Shown one piece after another: positions 1-7,219 of a stretch of DNA of 39,561 nt. The stretch is taken from positions 1 through 39,561 of the forward strand of contig CAMVDU010000024.1 of the NCBI GenBank assembly GCA_947166345.1, written 5' to 3'. A model generated the notes under the pieces. The model had not been told where the DNA came from, searched no databases, and saw nothing but the letters and a program-made list of their open reading frames with translations. This DNA is from an uncultured Prevotellaceae bacterium (GTDB lineage Bacteria; Bacteroidota; Bacteroidia; Bacteroidales; Bacteroidaceae). Made by a program: the position numbers and the translations under genes. The first letter of the stretch is position 1, and the number at the start of each line of letters is the position of its first letter.

Positions 1-87
1 TACTCCGATACAACTATAGTGACACATCTTGCGATGCAAAGTGACGCTCGGCGCGTTGCTTCGAGACGCTCCCAGCAGCCAAAGTGA
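1..87 (+). CDS. Possible C-terminal end of a gene that starts before the window
   Basis: Frame 1 is open from the first base for 28 codons and ends at TGA 85-87, reading YSDTTIVTHLAMQSD then ARRVASRRSQQPK. A Tyr near the end followed by a basic tail vaguely recalls the end of tyrosine recombinases, but 28 codons is far too little to prove a gene and the resemblance is from memory. Codon use is compatible with coding. It could equally be non-coding sequence. Confidence 0.2.
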   Translation, partial: YSDTTIVTHLAMQSDARRVASRRSQQPK

Positions 88-182
88 AAAAGTGGGTGTT
101 GGTGTGTGTAGAGAATGTTGGTAATATTTATTTACAATGAGTCAAAATGACTAGGATACAGGAACGGGCTGTCTCTCTGGTA

Positions 183-333
183 TTCCACATTTTCCACATT
201 CCACATTTTCCACATTTACTATTTTTGACTTTCAAACAAAGATATATTATAATATATCTTTGAACTATAAAATTTAATTTTGTGAATCCAGAAAGTGCTT
301 TATGTGGAAAATGTGGAAATGTGGAATGTGGAA
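183..333. repeat. TTCCACATT repeat arms in inverted orientation
   Basis: The arm at 183-217 is built from repeated TTCCACATT/TTCCACATTT units. The arm at 303-333 has the same units on the opposite strand (TGTGGAAAATGTGGAA and variants). They are separated by about 85 AT-rich bases and could form a long imperfect stem. The units look like binding-site iterons or a mobile-element border; I recall similar runs near primase/VirE-type genes of Bacteroidetes elements, which is recollection only. Confidence 0.6.
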
Positions 334-407
334 GAAAAATATTTACAAGCAGAGAAAAAGGAGGAGGACTTGATTGTATTTTGATTTGTTTTCTTCATTT
401 AGCATGA

Positions 408-448
408 AATCCTCCGCTTCCACTGTAAACACTCTGGAAGCGGGGATT
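408..448. terminator. Strong hairpin, terminator-like
   Basis: AATCC(T)CCGCTTCCA at 408-422 pairs with TGGAAGCGGGGATT at 435-448, about 14 base pairs with one bulged base and a 12-base loop. On the plus strand it is followed by ATTTG, only a weak T-tract, so a terminator is possible but not certain. It lies just before the promoter at 486-518 and may insulate that unit from upstream transcription. Confidence 0.35.
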
Positions 449-485
449 ATTTGAAAGTAGTAAATGTCAAAAATGGGTCGAATTA

Positions 486-518
486 TTTGGAGAAAAAAAG
501 AAATAGGTGTATCTTTGC
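486..518 (+). promoter_or_regulatory. Bacteroidetes-type promoter
   Basis: TTTG at 486-489, a 20-base spacer, then TATCTTTGC at 510-518. This matches the Bacteroidetes sigma-ABfr consensus (TTTG, 19-21 bases, TAnnTTTG). The predicted start lies near 525, about 38 bases before the ATG of the small ORF at 563. Confidence 0.6.
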
Positions 519-562
519 ACTAAATATATTTAAGTGTGGAAGAACAAGTATTTCTCGATTTA

Positions 563-706
563 ATGAACAGGAGCATGCAGGCCTCTGTAAGGCAGTTTCA
601 GCAGACGTTGGGGCGTCCGCCGTCGAGTGCTACTCGTGAAGAAGCATTAAAGCAAGTTGCAATGCTGAGGGCCGCGAAGGACAGTGCGAGTCGAGAGCAG
701 AAGTAA
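563..706 (+). CDS. Small protein of 47 residues, unknown function
   Basis: ATG 563 to TAA 704-706. The product starts MNRSMQASVRQFQQTLGRPP and continues as a charged, probably helical chain with alternating Lys/Arg and Glu (EEALKQ, LRAAKDSASREQK). There is no signal peptide or membrane segment. Support: a near-perfect promoter at 486-518 about 40 bases upstream, codon choice like the neighbours, and no competing gene. The longer frame 451-639 starts before the promoter and is less likely. I do not recognise a family. The unit is monocistronic: the next gene, rpsA, converges from the other side with a hairpin between them. Confidence 0.4.
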   Translation: MNRSMQASVRQFQQTLGRPPSSATREEALKQVAMLRAAKDSASREQK

Positions 707-769
707 GCTCGCTTAACTTATGCCGAGACGCCTGTTGCTGAAATTGTGTAGAAGTGGAGTAGATGTGAT

Positions 770-815
770 GCGAAAAACGAAGAAGAGGATGTGCCAGAAA
801 TGACACACCCTCTTC
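770..815 (-). terminator. Terminator of rpsA
   Basis: Stem 782-793 (GAAGAGGATGTG) pairs with 804-815 (CACACCCTCTTC) with one mismatch and a 10-base loop. On the minus strand it is followed by TTCGTTTTTCG, so it fits a Rho-independent terminator 24 bases past the rpsA stop. It may also stop transcription from the small gene on the plus strand. Confidence 0.7.
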
Positions 816-839
816 GGTTTGTATGGATGGTGGAGGCGA

Positions 840-2621
840 TTACTCGCTCTTCTCCATCTGAGCCTTCAGGTTGGCCAGAACGTCGAGGTCGCCCAGCGTG
901 GTGCTGGCAGCAACGTTCTCGATCTTCGGAGTGGCATCGGCCTTCTTGGGAGCGGCAGCCTTGCGGGCAGCACGCTTCTCCTCACGCTGTGCATCCTCGA
1001 AGGTGCGGCTGTGAGAGAGGATGATGCGCTTTGAGTCCTTGTTGAACTCAATCACCTTGAACTCGAGCTCTTCGCCCAGCTGTGCCTGTGTGCCGTCCTC
1101 CTTAGCGAGGTGCTTGGGAGTGGCAAAGCCTTCAACGTTCTCCTCGAGCTTGACCACAGCGCCCTTCTCGAGCATCTCGGTGATCTTGCCGGTGTGAACT
1201 GAACCCACGGTGTACTTCTCCTCGAAGGCATCCCAGGGGTTGTCCTCCAGCTGCTTGTGGCCGAGGGAGAGACGACGGTTCTCCTTGTCGATGTCGAGCA
1301 CGACAACGTCGATCTGCTCGCCAACCTTGGTGAACTCTGAGGGGTGCTTCACCTTCTTGGTCCAGCTGAGGTCGCTGATGTGGATCAGACCGTCGACACC
1401 CTCTTCCAGCTCGACGAATACGCCGAAGTTGGTGAAGTTGCGCACCTTGGCATTGTGCTTCGAGCCAACGGGATACTTCACGTCGATAGCCTCCCATGGG
1501 TCTTCCTTCAGCTGCTTGATGCCGAGTGACATCTTGCGCTCCTCGCGGTCGAGGGTGAGGATGACTGCCTCTACCTCGTCGCCCACCTTCAGGAACTCCT
1601 GAGCTGAACGCAGGTGCTGGCTCCAAGACATCTCTGAAACGTGGATGAGGCCTTCAACGCCGGGCTGCACTTCAACGAATGCACCGTAGTCGGCGATGAC
1701 AACAACCTTACCCTTGATGTGGTCACCAACCTTGAGGTTGGCATCCAGAGCATCCCAGGGATGAGGAGTGAGCTGCTTGAGACCGAGGGCGATGCGACGC
1801 TTCTCCTCGTCGAAGTCGAGGATGACGACGTTGATCTTCTGGTCGAGCTCAACCACCTTCTTAGGATCGTCTACGCGGCCCCAAGACAGGTCGGTGATGT
1901 GGATGAGTCCGTCAACACCACCCAGGTCGACGAAGACGCCGTAGCTGGTGATGTTCTTAACGGTACCCTCGAGGATCTGACCCTTCTCCAGACGAGAGAT
2001 GATCTCCTGCTTCTGGGCCTCGAGCTCAGCCTCGATGAGAGCCTTATGAGAAACGACAACGTTGCGGAACTCCTGGTTGATCTTCACCACCTTGAACTCC
2101 ATGGTCTTGCCCACGAACTGGTCGTAGTCGCGGATGGGGTGAACGTCGATCTGAGAACCGGGCAGGAAGGCCTCGATGCCGAAGACGTCGACAATCATAC
2201 CACCCTTCGTGCGGCACTTGATGAAGCCCTGGATGATCTCCTGCTGCTCGAGAGCCTGGTTCACACGGTCCCAAGCATGCGACAGGCGAGCCTTCTTGTG
2301 AGACAGGATGAGCTTACCGCTGCGGTCTTCCACGCTCTCCACGTAAACCTCCACAACGTCGCCCTTCTTCAGGTCGGGGTTGTAGCGGAACTCGGTAGCG
2401 GGGATGATACCGTCGCTCTTGTAGCCGATGTTGACGATCACCTCTTTCTTGTCGACAGAGACAACCTTACCGTCTACCACCTGATGGTCAGCCACCTTGT
2501 TGAGGGTCTCATCGTAGGCCTTGTCGAGCTCTTCTTTGCTGACGTTGGCTACAGTACCATTCTCAAACTCGTCCCAGTTGAAGTCCTGCAACGGCTGAAC
2601 GTTCTTTGTTAATTCTGACAT
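840..2621 (-). CDS. rpsA: 30S ribosomal protein S1
   Basis: S1 binds mRNA upstream of the start codon and docks it on the 30S subunit; in Bacteroidetes, where Shine-Dalgarno sites are rare, it is probably especially important. The 593-residue product has six S1/OB-fold domains starting near residues 50, 130, 215, 300, 387 and 472. Domains 3-5 show the classic pattern (YGVFVDLGGVDGLIHITDLSW and close variants), while 1, 2 and 6 are more divergent, as in other S1 proteins. A Lys/Ala-rich tail of about 50 residues follows. The start MSELTKNVQPL sits after a roughly 150-base structured leader with its own promoter, and a terminator follows, so it is a single-gene unit. Length and architecture are normal. 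Confidence 0.97.
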   Translation of the reverse strand: MSELTKNVQPLQDFNWDEFENGTVANVSKEELDKAYDETLNKVADHQVVDGKVVSVDKKEVIVNIGYKSDGIIPATEFRYNPDLKKGDVVEVYVESVEDRSGKLILSHKKARLSHAWDRVNQALEQQEIIQGFIKCRTKGGMIVDVFGIEAFLPGSQIDVHPIRDYDQFVGKTMEFKVVKINQEFRNVVVSHKALIEAELEAQKQEIISRLEKGQILEGTVKNITSYGVFVDLGGVDGLIHITDLSWGRVDDPKKVVELDQKINVVILDFDEEKRRIALGLKQLTPHPWDALDANLKVGDHIKGKVVVIADYGAFVEVQPGVEGLIHVSEMSWSQHLRSAQEFLKVGDEVEAVILTLDREERKMSLGIKQLKEDPWEAIDVKYPVGSKHNAKVRNFTNFGVFVELEEGVDGLIHISDLSWTKKVKHPSEFTKVGEQIDVVVLDIDKENRRLSLGHKQLEDNPWDAFEEKYTVGSVHTGKITEMLEKGAVVKLEENVEGFATPKHLAKEDGTQAQLGEELEFKVIEFNKDSKRIILSHSRTFEDAQREEKRAARKAAAPKKADATPKIENVAASTTLGDLDVLANLKAQMEKSE

Positions 2622-2770
2622 GTTGTTTAAAATTGTGTCCTATCCAATAGGACTGTGACTTGAACAGACGTTTACCAAGTCGTGTTAAATGGTTAATATT
2701 AGGAGGAGTCCGCGCCTGTTCAGACTCCTTTGTCCCTTATGGGACATAGATGCGTTTCCGCAATTGGGTT
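2622..2770 (-). promoter_or_regulatory. Structured 5' leader of rpsA
   Basis: About 150 untranslated bases hold three clean hairpins: AGGAGTC 2704-2710 with GACTCCT 2723-2729; GTCCC/GGGAC at 2732-2745 with a four-base loop; and GTCCTAT 2637-2643 with ATAGGAC 2647-2653, only 15 bases from the start codon. Ribosomal protein genes often carry leaders bound by their own product, so autoregulation by S1 is a reasonable inference. I cannot assign it to a named RNA family. Confidence 0.5.
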
Positions 2771-2779
2771 GCAAAGGTA
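2771..2779 (-). promoter_or_regulatory. -7 box of the rpsA promoter
   Basis: Read on the minus strand the box is TACCTTTGC, matching TAnnTTTG. The -33 element is weak. It places the transcript start near 2764 and leaves a leader of about 145 bases. Confidence 0.6.
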
Positions 2780-2829
2780 CTAATAAAAGTTGAGAGTAGG
2801 GGGTTGAGGGCGGACGGCAGACTGATTTT

Positions 2830-4305
2830 TTATGAATCTTTAACTAACTGCTTGTTCCAGTTGCCCTTAACGAGTCTCAACAGGAAGATGATGCCTCGGC
2901 AGGTGAGGTCGATGGCCATCGCTATCCACACGCCCTTCAGACCATAGCGGGGAGCCAGCAGGGCGGCCAGCGACAATCGGATGCCCCACATGGACGAAAG
3001 GCTCATGAAGGCAGGCTTCAGCGTGTCGCCAGCACCAATGAACACGCCGTTGGCCACGATCGATGCAGCAAACATGGGTTCGGCAAAGGCCTCGATGCGC
3101 AGGGCCTGAGCGCCTTCCTGCACAATGGCATCGACGGGTGAGAGGAATGCCATCAGTTCGGGGGCAAAGACAAACATGAGCACGCCCATCACACTCATCA
3201 CGGAGATGCCCAGACCCACGGAGATGAAGGCCAGCGAGCGCGTCAGCAGCCGCTGTCCGGCACCAATGGCCTGTCCCACCAGCGTGGTGGCTGCCTCGGC
3301 AATGCCGAAGCCAGGCATGTAGCAGAGACTCTCGACGGTGATAGCCATCGAGTTGGCCGCAATGGCAACGGTACCCAGGGGTGCTACAATGATGGTGCTG
3401 ACCACCTGTGCCGAGCCCATCAGCAGATGCTGCAGGCCCATGGGGGCGCCTATCTTGAATGCCATCTTGACGACGTCGTAGGAAGGACGGAAGAGCTTTA
3501 GTTGAGAACTGAGAGTTGAGCGCTCGAGCTTTGCTCGCTTGCTACCGAAGGGACGCAAGAACTGAGAGTTATTGCTGCGCCGTGTCTTCATACTTCTGAC
3601 TCCTCGGAAGATGCCCAGCATGTCACTGCGCCACAAGAGGAAATAGAGCATCATGGCGGCTGTGATCAGTTCGGCCATTGCCGTACCCATAGCGGCACCC
3701 TTGACGCCCATGTTGAGCTGGTAGATGAAGAAGTAGTTGAACGTGACATCGAGCACGCACATCATGATGTTGAGTGCCGACGGGATGCGCATATTGCCTG
3801 AGCATTTCAGCATGGAACCAGCCAGTCCCTCCATCTGGAAGAAGAAACCGCCCAGACAGATAATCATGAAGTACATGGAGGCATCGGGGGCAATGGCATC
3901 AGAACCGCCCAACCAGAAAGGCAACTGCTGATGAATGATGATGCCGATGAGGGAGAGCATCAGAGCCCACAGGAAGGCGCATACCAGCGACTGTCGCAAC
4001 ACGCGTTGGGCTGCTTCAAAGTCCTTGGCTCCAATGTAGTGGGCCACCTGTACGGAGAAACCCAGGTTGACGGCAGAGCCCAGTCCGCCCATCAACCAGG
4101 TGGTACTTTCTACCAAGCCTACCGATGCGGTGGCGTTCTCGCCAAGATGTCCTACCATCGCATAGTCGATGAAGAACATGACGGTGGCCGAAATCTGGGC
4201 CAAGATAGAGGGTATGGAGAGCTGCACAATGAGTTTGATTTTCTCATTGCGGGTCATGGGCCGTCCGTCGCGGATATAGGAAAGCAGGTCTTGTTTTTCC
4301 TTCAT
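2830..4305 (-). CDS. MATE family multidrug/sodium efflux transporter
   Basis: A 491-residue inner-membrane protein with about 12 hydrophobic segments arranged as two similar halves, as in MATE (NorM/DinF-type) exporters that swap cations or drugs for Na+ or H+. Recognisable stretches are the N-terminal IPSILAQISATVMFFIDYAMVG and, in the second half, GAPMGLQHLLMGSAQV. It is longer than the usual 440-460 residues because of a polar insert near residues 244-269, between the halves, encoded by an intergenic-type repeat. Its ATG overlaps the gpsA stop (ATGA), so it is translated with lysS and gpsA. Substrate unknown. Confidence 0.9.
   Translation of the reverse strand: MKEKQDLLSYIRDGRPMTRNEKIKLIVQLSIPSILAQISATVMFFIDYAMVGHLGENATASVGLVESTTWLMGGLGSAVNLGFSVQVAHYIGAKDFEAAQRVLRQSLVCAFLWALMLSLIGIIIHQQLPFWLGGSDAIAPDASMYFMIICLGGFFFQMEGLAGSMLKCSGNMRIPSALNIMMCVLDVTFNYFFIYQLNMGVKGAAMGTAMAELITAAMMLYFLLWRSDMLGIFRGVRSMKTRRSNNSQFLRPFGSKRAKLERSTLSSQLKLFRPSYDVVKMAFKIGAPMGLQHLLMGSAQVVSTIIVAPLGTVAIAANSMAITVESLCYMPGFGIAEAATTLVGQAIGAGQRLLTRSLAFISVGLGISVMSVMGVLMFVFAPELMAFLSPVDAIVQEGAQALRIEAFAEPMFAASIVANGVFIGAGDTLKPAFMSLSSMWGIRLSLAALLAPRYGLKGVWIAMAIDLTCRGIIFLLRLVKGNWNKQLVKDS
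3499..3572. repeat. Intergenic-type repeat lying in frame inside the MATE gene
   Basis: AGTTGAGAACTGAGAGTTGAG at 3500-3520 and AACTGAGAGTTA at 3560-3571 flank a 39-base core containing CTCGAGCTTTGCTCGCTTGC. The same GAGAGTTGAG-type units occur between genes at 22719-22750 and, weakly, near 2786-2807. Here they encode about 25 residues of a hydrophilic loop without breaking the frame. Confidence 0.6.
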
Positions 4306-5297
4306 CGGAACGAGTCGGTCAGAAGCTTGATTTCAATCTTGGGAGTGATGCGTTCGTAGAGGATGTTATAGACAGCATCGAGGATGGGCATGTTCACGTG
4401 CCAGTGGCGGTTGATCTCCTTCATACACTTGGTGCCGAAGTAGCCCTCGGCAATCATCTCCATCTCCATCTGTGCCGACTTCACGCTATAGCCCTTGCCA
4501 ATCATCGTTCCGAAAACACGGTTGCGCGAGAAGTTGGAGTAGCCCGTCACCAGAAGGTCGCCCAGATAACAGGAGTCATAGACATTGCGCTCCATAGGAT
4601 AGACGGCTTGCAGGAATCGTGCCATCTCCTGAACGGCGTTTGCCATGAGGACAGCCTGGAAGTTGTCGCCGAACTTGAGTCCGTTGCAGATGCCCGCTGC
4701 GATGGCATACACGTTCTTCAACACGGAAGAGTACTCGATGCCCACCACGTCGGCCGAGGTCTTGGTCTTGATGTAGGGCGAGCTGAGCACGTCGGCAAAG
4801 GCCTGAGCCTTCTCCAGATCGAGACAGCCCACGGTGAGATAGCTGAGTCGTTCCAGAGCCACCTCCTCGGCATGCGACGGTCCTCCCAGACAAGCGAGGT
4901 TGTCGTAGGGCACGTCGAAGACCTGATGGAAATATTCCGAGCAGATGAGGTTCTCGTCGGGAACAATACCCTTGATGGCCGTGATGATGAACTTGTCCTT
5001 CAGTCGGGTCTTCACACGCTTGAGGTGGTTCTTGAGGTAGGGCGAGGGGACAACGAACACCAGGGTGTCGTATTGTGCGATGATGTGGTTCAGATCGTGG
5101 TCCATGTAGATCTCGTTCATATCGAAATGAACGCTGGTCAGATAACTGGGGTTGTGACCCATGCGGCGGAAGTCCTCAATCTGGTCTTCACGACGCATAT
5201 ACCAGCCTATGTGGTGCGTATGCTGTACCACAATCTTGGCAATGGCTGTTGCCCAACTTCCTCCGCCAATGATAGCTATTTTACCACAATCGTACAT
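4302..5297 (-). CDS. gpsA: NAD(P)-dependent glycerol-3-phosphate dehydrogenase
   Basis: Reduces dihydroxyacetone phosphate to sn-glycerol 3-phosphate, the backbone for phospholipid synthesis, in the cytosol. The 331-residue product has the N-terminal Rossmann loop IGGGSWATA (residues 10-18) and the C-terminal helical domain with the conserved stretch SSVLKNVYAIAAGICNGLKFGDN containing the catalytic Lys. Length is normal. It starts 20 bases after the lysS stop and its own stop overlaps the MATE start by four bases, so the three genes form one unit. I recall lysS-gpsA adjacency as common in Bacteroidales. Confidence 0.95.
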   Translation of the reverse strand: MYDCGKIAIIGGGSWATAIAKIVVQHTHHIGWYMRREDQIEDFRRMGHNPSYLTSVHFDMNEIYMDHDLNHIIAQYDTLVFVVPSPYLKNHLKRVKTRLKDKFIITAIKGIVPDENLICSEYFHQVFDVPYDNLACLGGPSHAEEVALERLSYLTVGCLDLEKAQAFADVLSSPYIKTKTSADVVGIEYSSVLKNVYAIAAGICNGLKFGDNFQAVLMANAVQEMARFLQAVYPMERNVYDSCYLGDLLVTGYSNFSRNRVFGTMIGKGYSVKSAQMEMEMIAEGYFGTKCMKEINRHWHVNMPILDAVYNILYERITPKIEIKLLTDSFR

Positions 5298-5300
5298 GAG

Positions 5301-5333
5301 CCTTTAGCTTTTGGCTATTAGCAATTGGCTTTA
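5301..5333. repeat. GGCTATTAGC/TTGGC-type repeat at the lysS-gpsA junction
   Basis: The plus strand reads CTTTAGCTTTTGGCTATTAG followed by CAATTGGCTTTAT. It covers the 20-base gap and the last codons of lysS. Related GGCTATTGGCTTTT units occur in frame at 28673-28710, so this is a dispersed short repeat. Confidence 0.5.
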
Positions 5334-7105
5334 TCAATCCAAGCCTGAACCTCGTCGAGTGACGGGCGCTCGTAGCCGAGTTTGAATTTCTTGTTGATCT
5401 CGCCGATCTTCTGTTGCAGTCCCTGTGCCTTCTCGCCGGCGATGTCCTGAACGAGGTAGAAACCTGCCTTGCGCAGCACGTAGGCCCAGTCCTCGGGCAC
5501 ACCGATGGCAGCCCATTCCTGGATACTGCTCTGAGGCGCCTTCTTCTCGGGCTTCATCTGTGGGAACAGCATCACCTCGCCGATGGCAAACTTACCGGTG
5601 AGCAGCATGACCAGACGGTCGATGCCGATACCGATACCGAAAGTGGGAGGCATACCATACTGCAAAGCGCGCAGGAAGTCGTGATCGATGATCATAGCTT
5701 CGTCGTCGCCCTTGGCAGCCAGTCGCATCTGCTCCTTGAAACGCTCCTCCTGGTCGATGGGGTCGTTCAGCTCAGAGTAGGCATTCGCCAGCTCCTTACC
5801 GTTGACCATCAGCTCGAAACGCTCGGTGAGACCGGGCTTGCTGCGGTGCATCTTGGTCAGAGGCGACATCTCCACGGGATAGTCGGTGATGAAGGTGGGC
5901 TGGATGAAGGTGCCCTCGCAGAACTCACCGAAGAGCTCGTCGATGAGCTTACCCTTGCCCATGGTCTCATCTACATCCATACCTTTCTCCTTGCAGAAAG
6001 CACGAATCTCGTCCTCGGTCTTGCCATCGCAGTCGAAACCTGTCTTCTCCTTGATGGCATCGAGGATGGGCAGGCGACGGAAGGGAGCCTTGAACGAGAT
6101 GATGTTACCATCGATCTCTACCTCGGGCTTGCCATTGACGGCAGTACAAATCTGTTCGAGCATGTTCTCAGTAAACGTCATACCCCACAGCAGGTCCTTG
6201 TAGCTCACGTAGAGCTCCATGCAGGTGAACTCGGGGTTGTGGGTCTTGTCCATACCCTCGTTGCGGAAGTTCTTACCCATCTCATAGACACCCTCGAAGC
6301 CACCCACGATGAGTCGCTTCAGGTAGAGCTCGGTGGCGATACGCATATACATGTCCTGATTCAGGGCATTGAAATGAGTAATGAACGGACGTGCCGATGC
6401 ACCACCTGCAATGTTCTGCAGGATAGGCGTGTCAACCTCTGTATAGCCAGACTCGTCGAGAATGCGACGCATGGTGCGGATGATGGTGGCACGCTTCAGG
6501 AATGTTTCCTTCACGCCTGCATTCACCACCAGATCGACGTAGCGCTGGCGGTAGCGCAGCTCAGGATCGTCAAACGAGTCATAGACCTTGCCATCTGCAT
6601 CGGTCTTGACAACGGGCAGGGGCTTCAGGCTCTTGCTCAGAACCGTCAGCTCCATCACGTGAACGCTGATCTCGCCCGTCTTCGTACGGAACACATATCC
6701 CTTCACACCGATGAAGTCACCCAGGTCGAGCAGCTTCTTGAAAACAATATTGTAAAGGTCTTTGTTCTCATCGGGACAGATGGTGTCACGCTGCACGTAA
6801 ACCTGTATGCGACCCTTGGAATCCTGCAGTTTGGCAAAGGCTGCCTTGCCCATGATGCTCTTGCTCATGATACGACCGGCAATGCTCACGATGGGACTGT
6901 TCTCCGCTGTGGCTGTCTCGCGCACGTCGTTTCCTTCTTCGTCCTTACCAATAACCGGAAGGTCAACAAAGTTGTTGATGATATCGGTGCTCCATGCTGT
7001 TACGGGATATTCGGCAGCGGGGTAGGGGTTGATGCCCATCTTTCTCAGCTCGTCAAGCGACTGTCTGCGAAGGATTTCTTGTTCACTCAATTCAAGAATA
7101 TGCAT
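5318..7105 (-). CDS. lysS: Lysyl-tRNA synthetase, class II, with C-terminal extension
   Basis: Charges tRNA-Lys. The N-terminal OB anticodon-binding domain contains IAGRIMSKSIMGKAAFAKLQD. The catalytic core follows with motif 1 around TEVDTPIL, motif 2 around EMGKNFRNEGMDKTHNPEFT and motif 3 GIGIGIDRLVMLL. About 80 residues continue past motif 3 (SSIQEWAAIGVPEDWAYVLR and on), which canonical bacterial LysRS lacks and which looks like helix-hairpin-helix or other small helical structure. The ATG at 7103-7105 is chosen because an in-frame start at 7150 would lie in the promoter box at 7147-7155. The product is 595 residues. It is the first gene of lysS-gpsA-MATE. Confidence 0.95.
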   Translation of the reverse strand: MHILELSEQEILRRQSLDELRKMGINPYPAAEYPVTAWSTDIINNFVDLPVIGKDEEGNDVRETATAENSPIVSIAGRIMSKSIMGKAAFAKLQDSKGRIQVYVQRDTICPDENKDLYNIVFKKLLDLGDFIGVKGYVFRTKTGEISVHVMELTVLSKSLKPLPVVKTDADGKVYDSFDDPELRYRQRYVDLVVNAGVKETFLKRATIIRTMRRILDESGYTEVDTPILQNIAGGASARPFITHFNALNQDMYMRIATELYLKRLIVGGFEGVYEMGKNFRNEGMDKTHNPEFTCMELYVSYKDLLWGMTFTENMLEQICTAVNGKPEVEIDGNIISFKAPFRRLPILDAIKEKTGFDCDGKTEDEIRAFCKEKGMDVDETMGKGKLIDELFGEFCEGTFIQPTFITDYPVEMSPLTKMHRSKPGLTERFELMVNGKELANAYSELNDPIDQEERFKEQMRLAAKGDDEAMIIDHDFLRALQYGMPPTFGIGIGIDRLVMLLTGKFAIGEVMLFPQMKPEKKAPQSSIQEWAAIGVPEDWAYVLRKAGFYLVQDIAGEKAQGLQQKIGEINKKFKLGYERPSLDEVQAWIDKANC

Positions 7106-7146
7106 AGTATTTGATGTATTTATTCTATTGTGTTTATTATCGGGCT

Positions 7147-7178
7147 GCAAAGATACATATTATTTTTCAATGGTGCAA
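7147..7178 (-). promoter_or_regulatory. Promoter of lysS-gpsA-MATE
   Basis: On the minus strand TTGC at 7178-7175, a 19-base spacer, then TATCTTTGC at 7155-7147. It fits the Bacteroidetes consensus and lies 42 bases before the chosen lysS ATG. Confidence 0.6.
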
Positions 7179-7219
7179 GAAAAGTCCATGAAAATGCACG
7201 CAACGACTATGTCAAACGT

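Noticed and set aside
451..639. 62-codon frame on the plus strand
   Set aside because: It begins upstream of the promoter at 486-518 and runs through it; the 47-codon frame from 563 fits better.
1641..2612. 323-codon frame antisense to rpsA
   Set aside because: Shadow of the S1 gene with no domain signal; rpsA has six clear S1 domains on the other strand.
5414..7114. 566-codon open frame on the plus strand
   Set aside because: It is antisense to lysS; composition (Leu/His/Val-rich, no motifs) is the mirror of a real gene.
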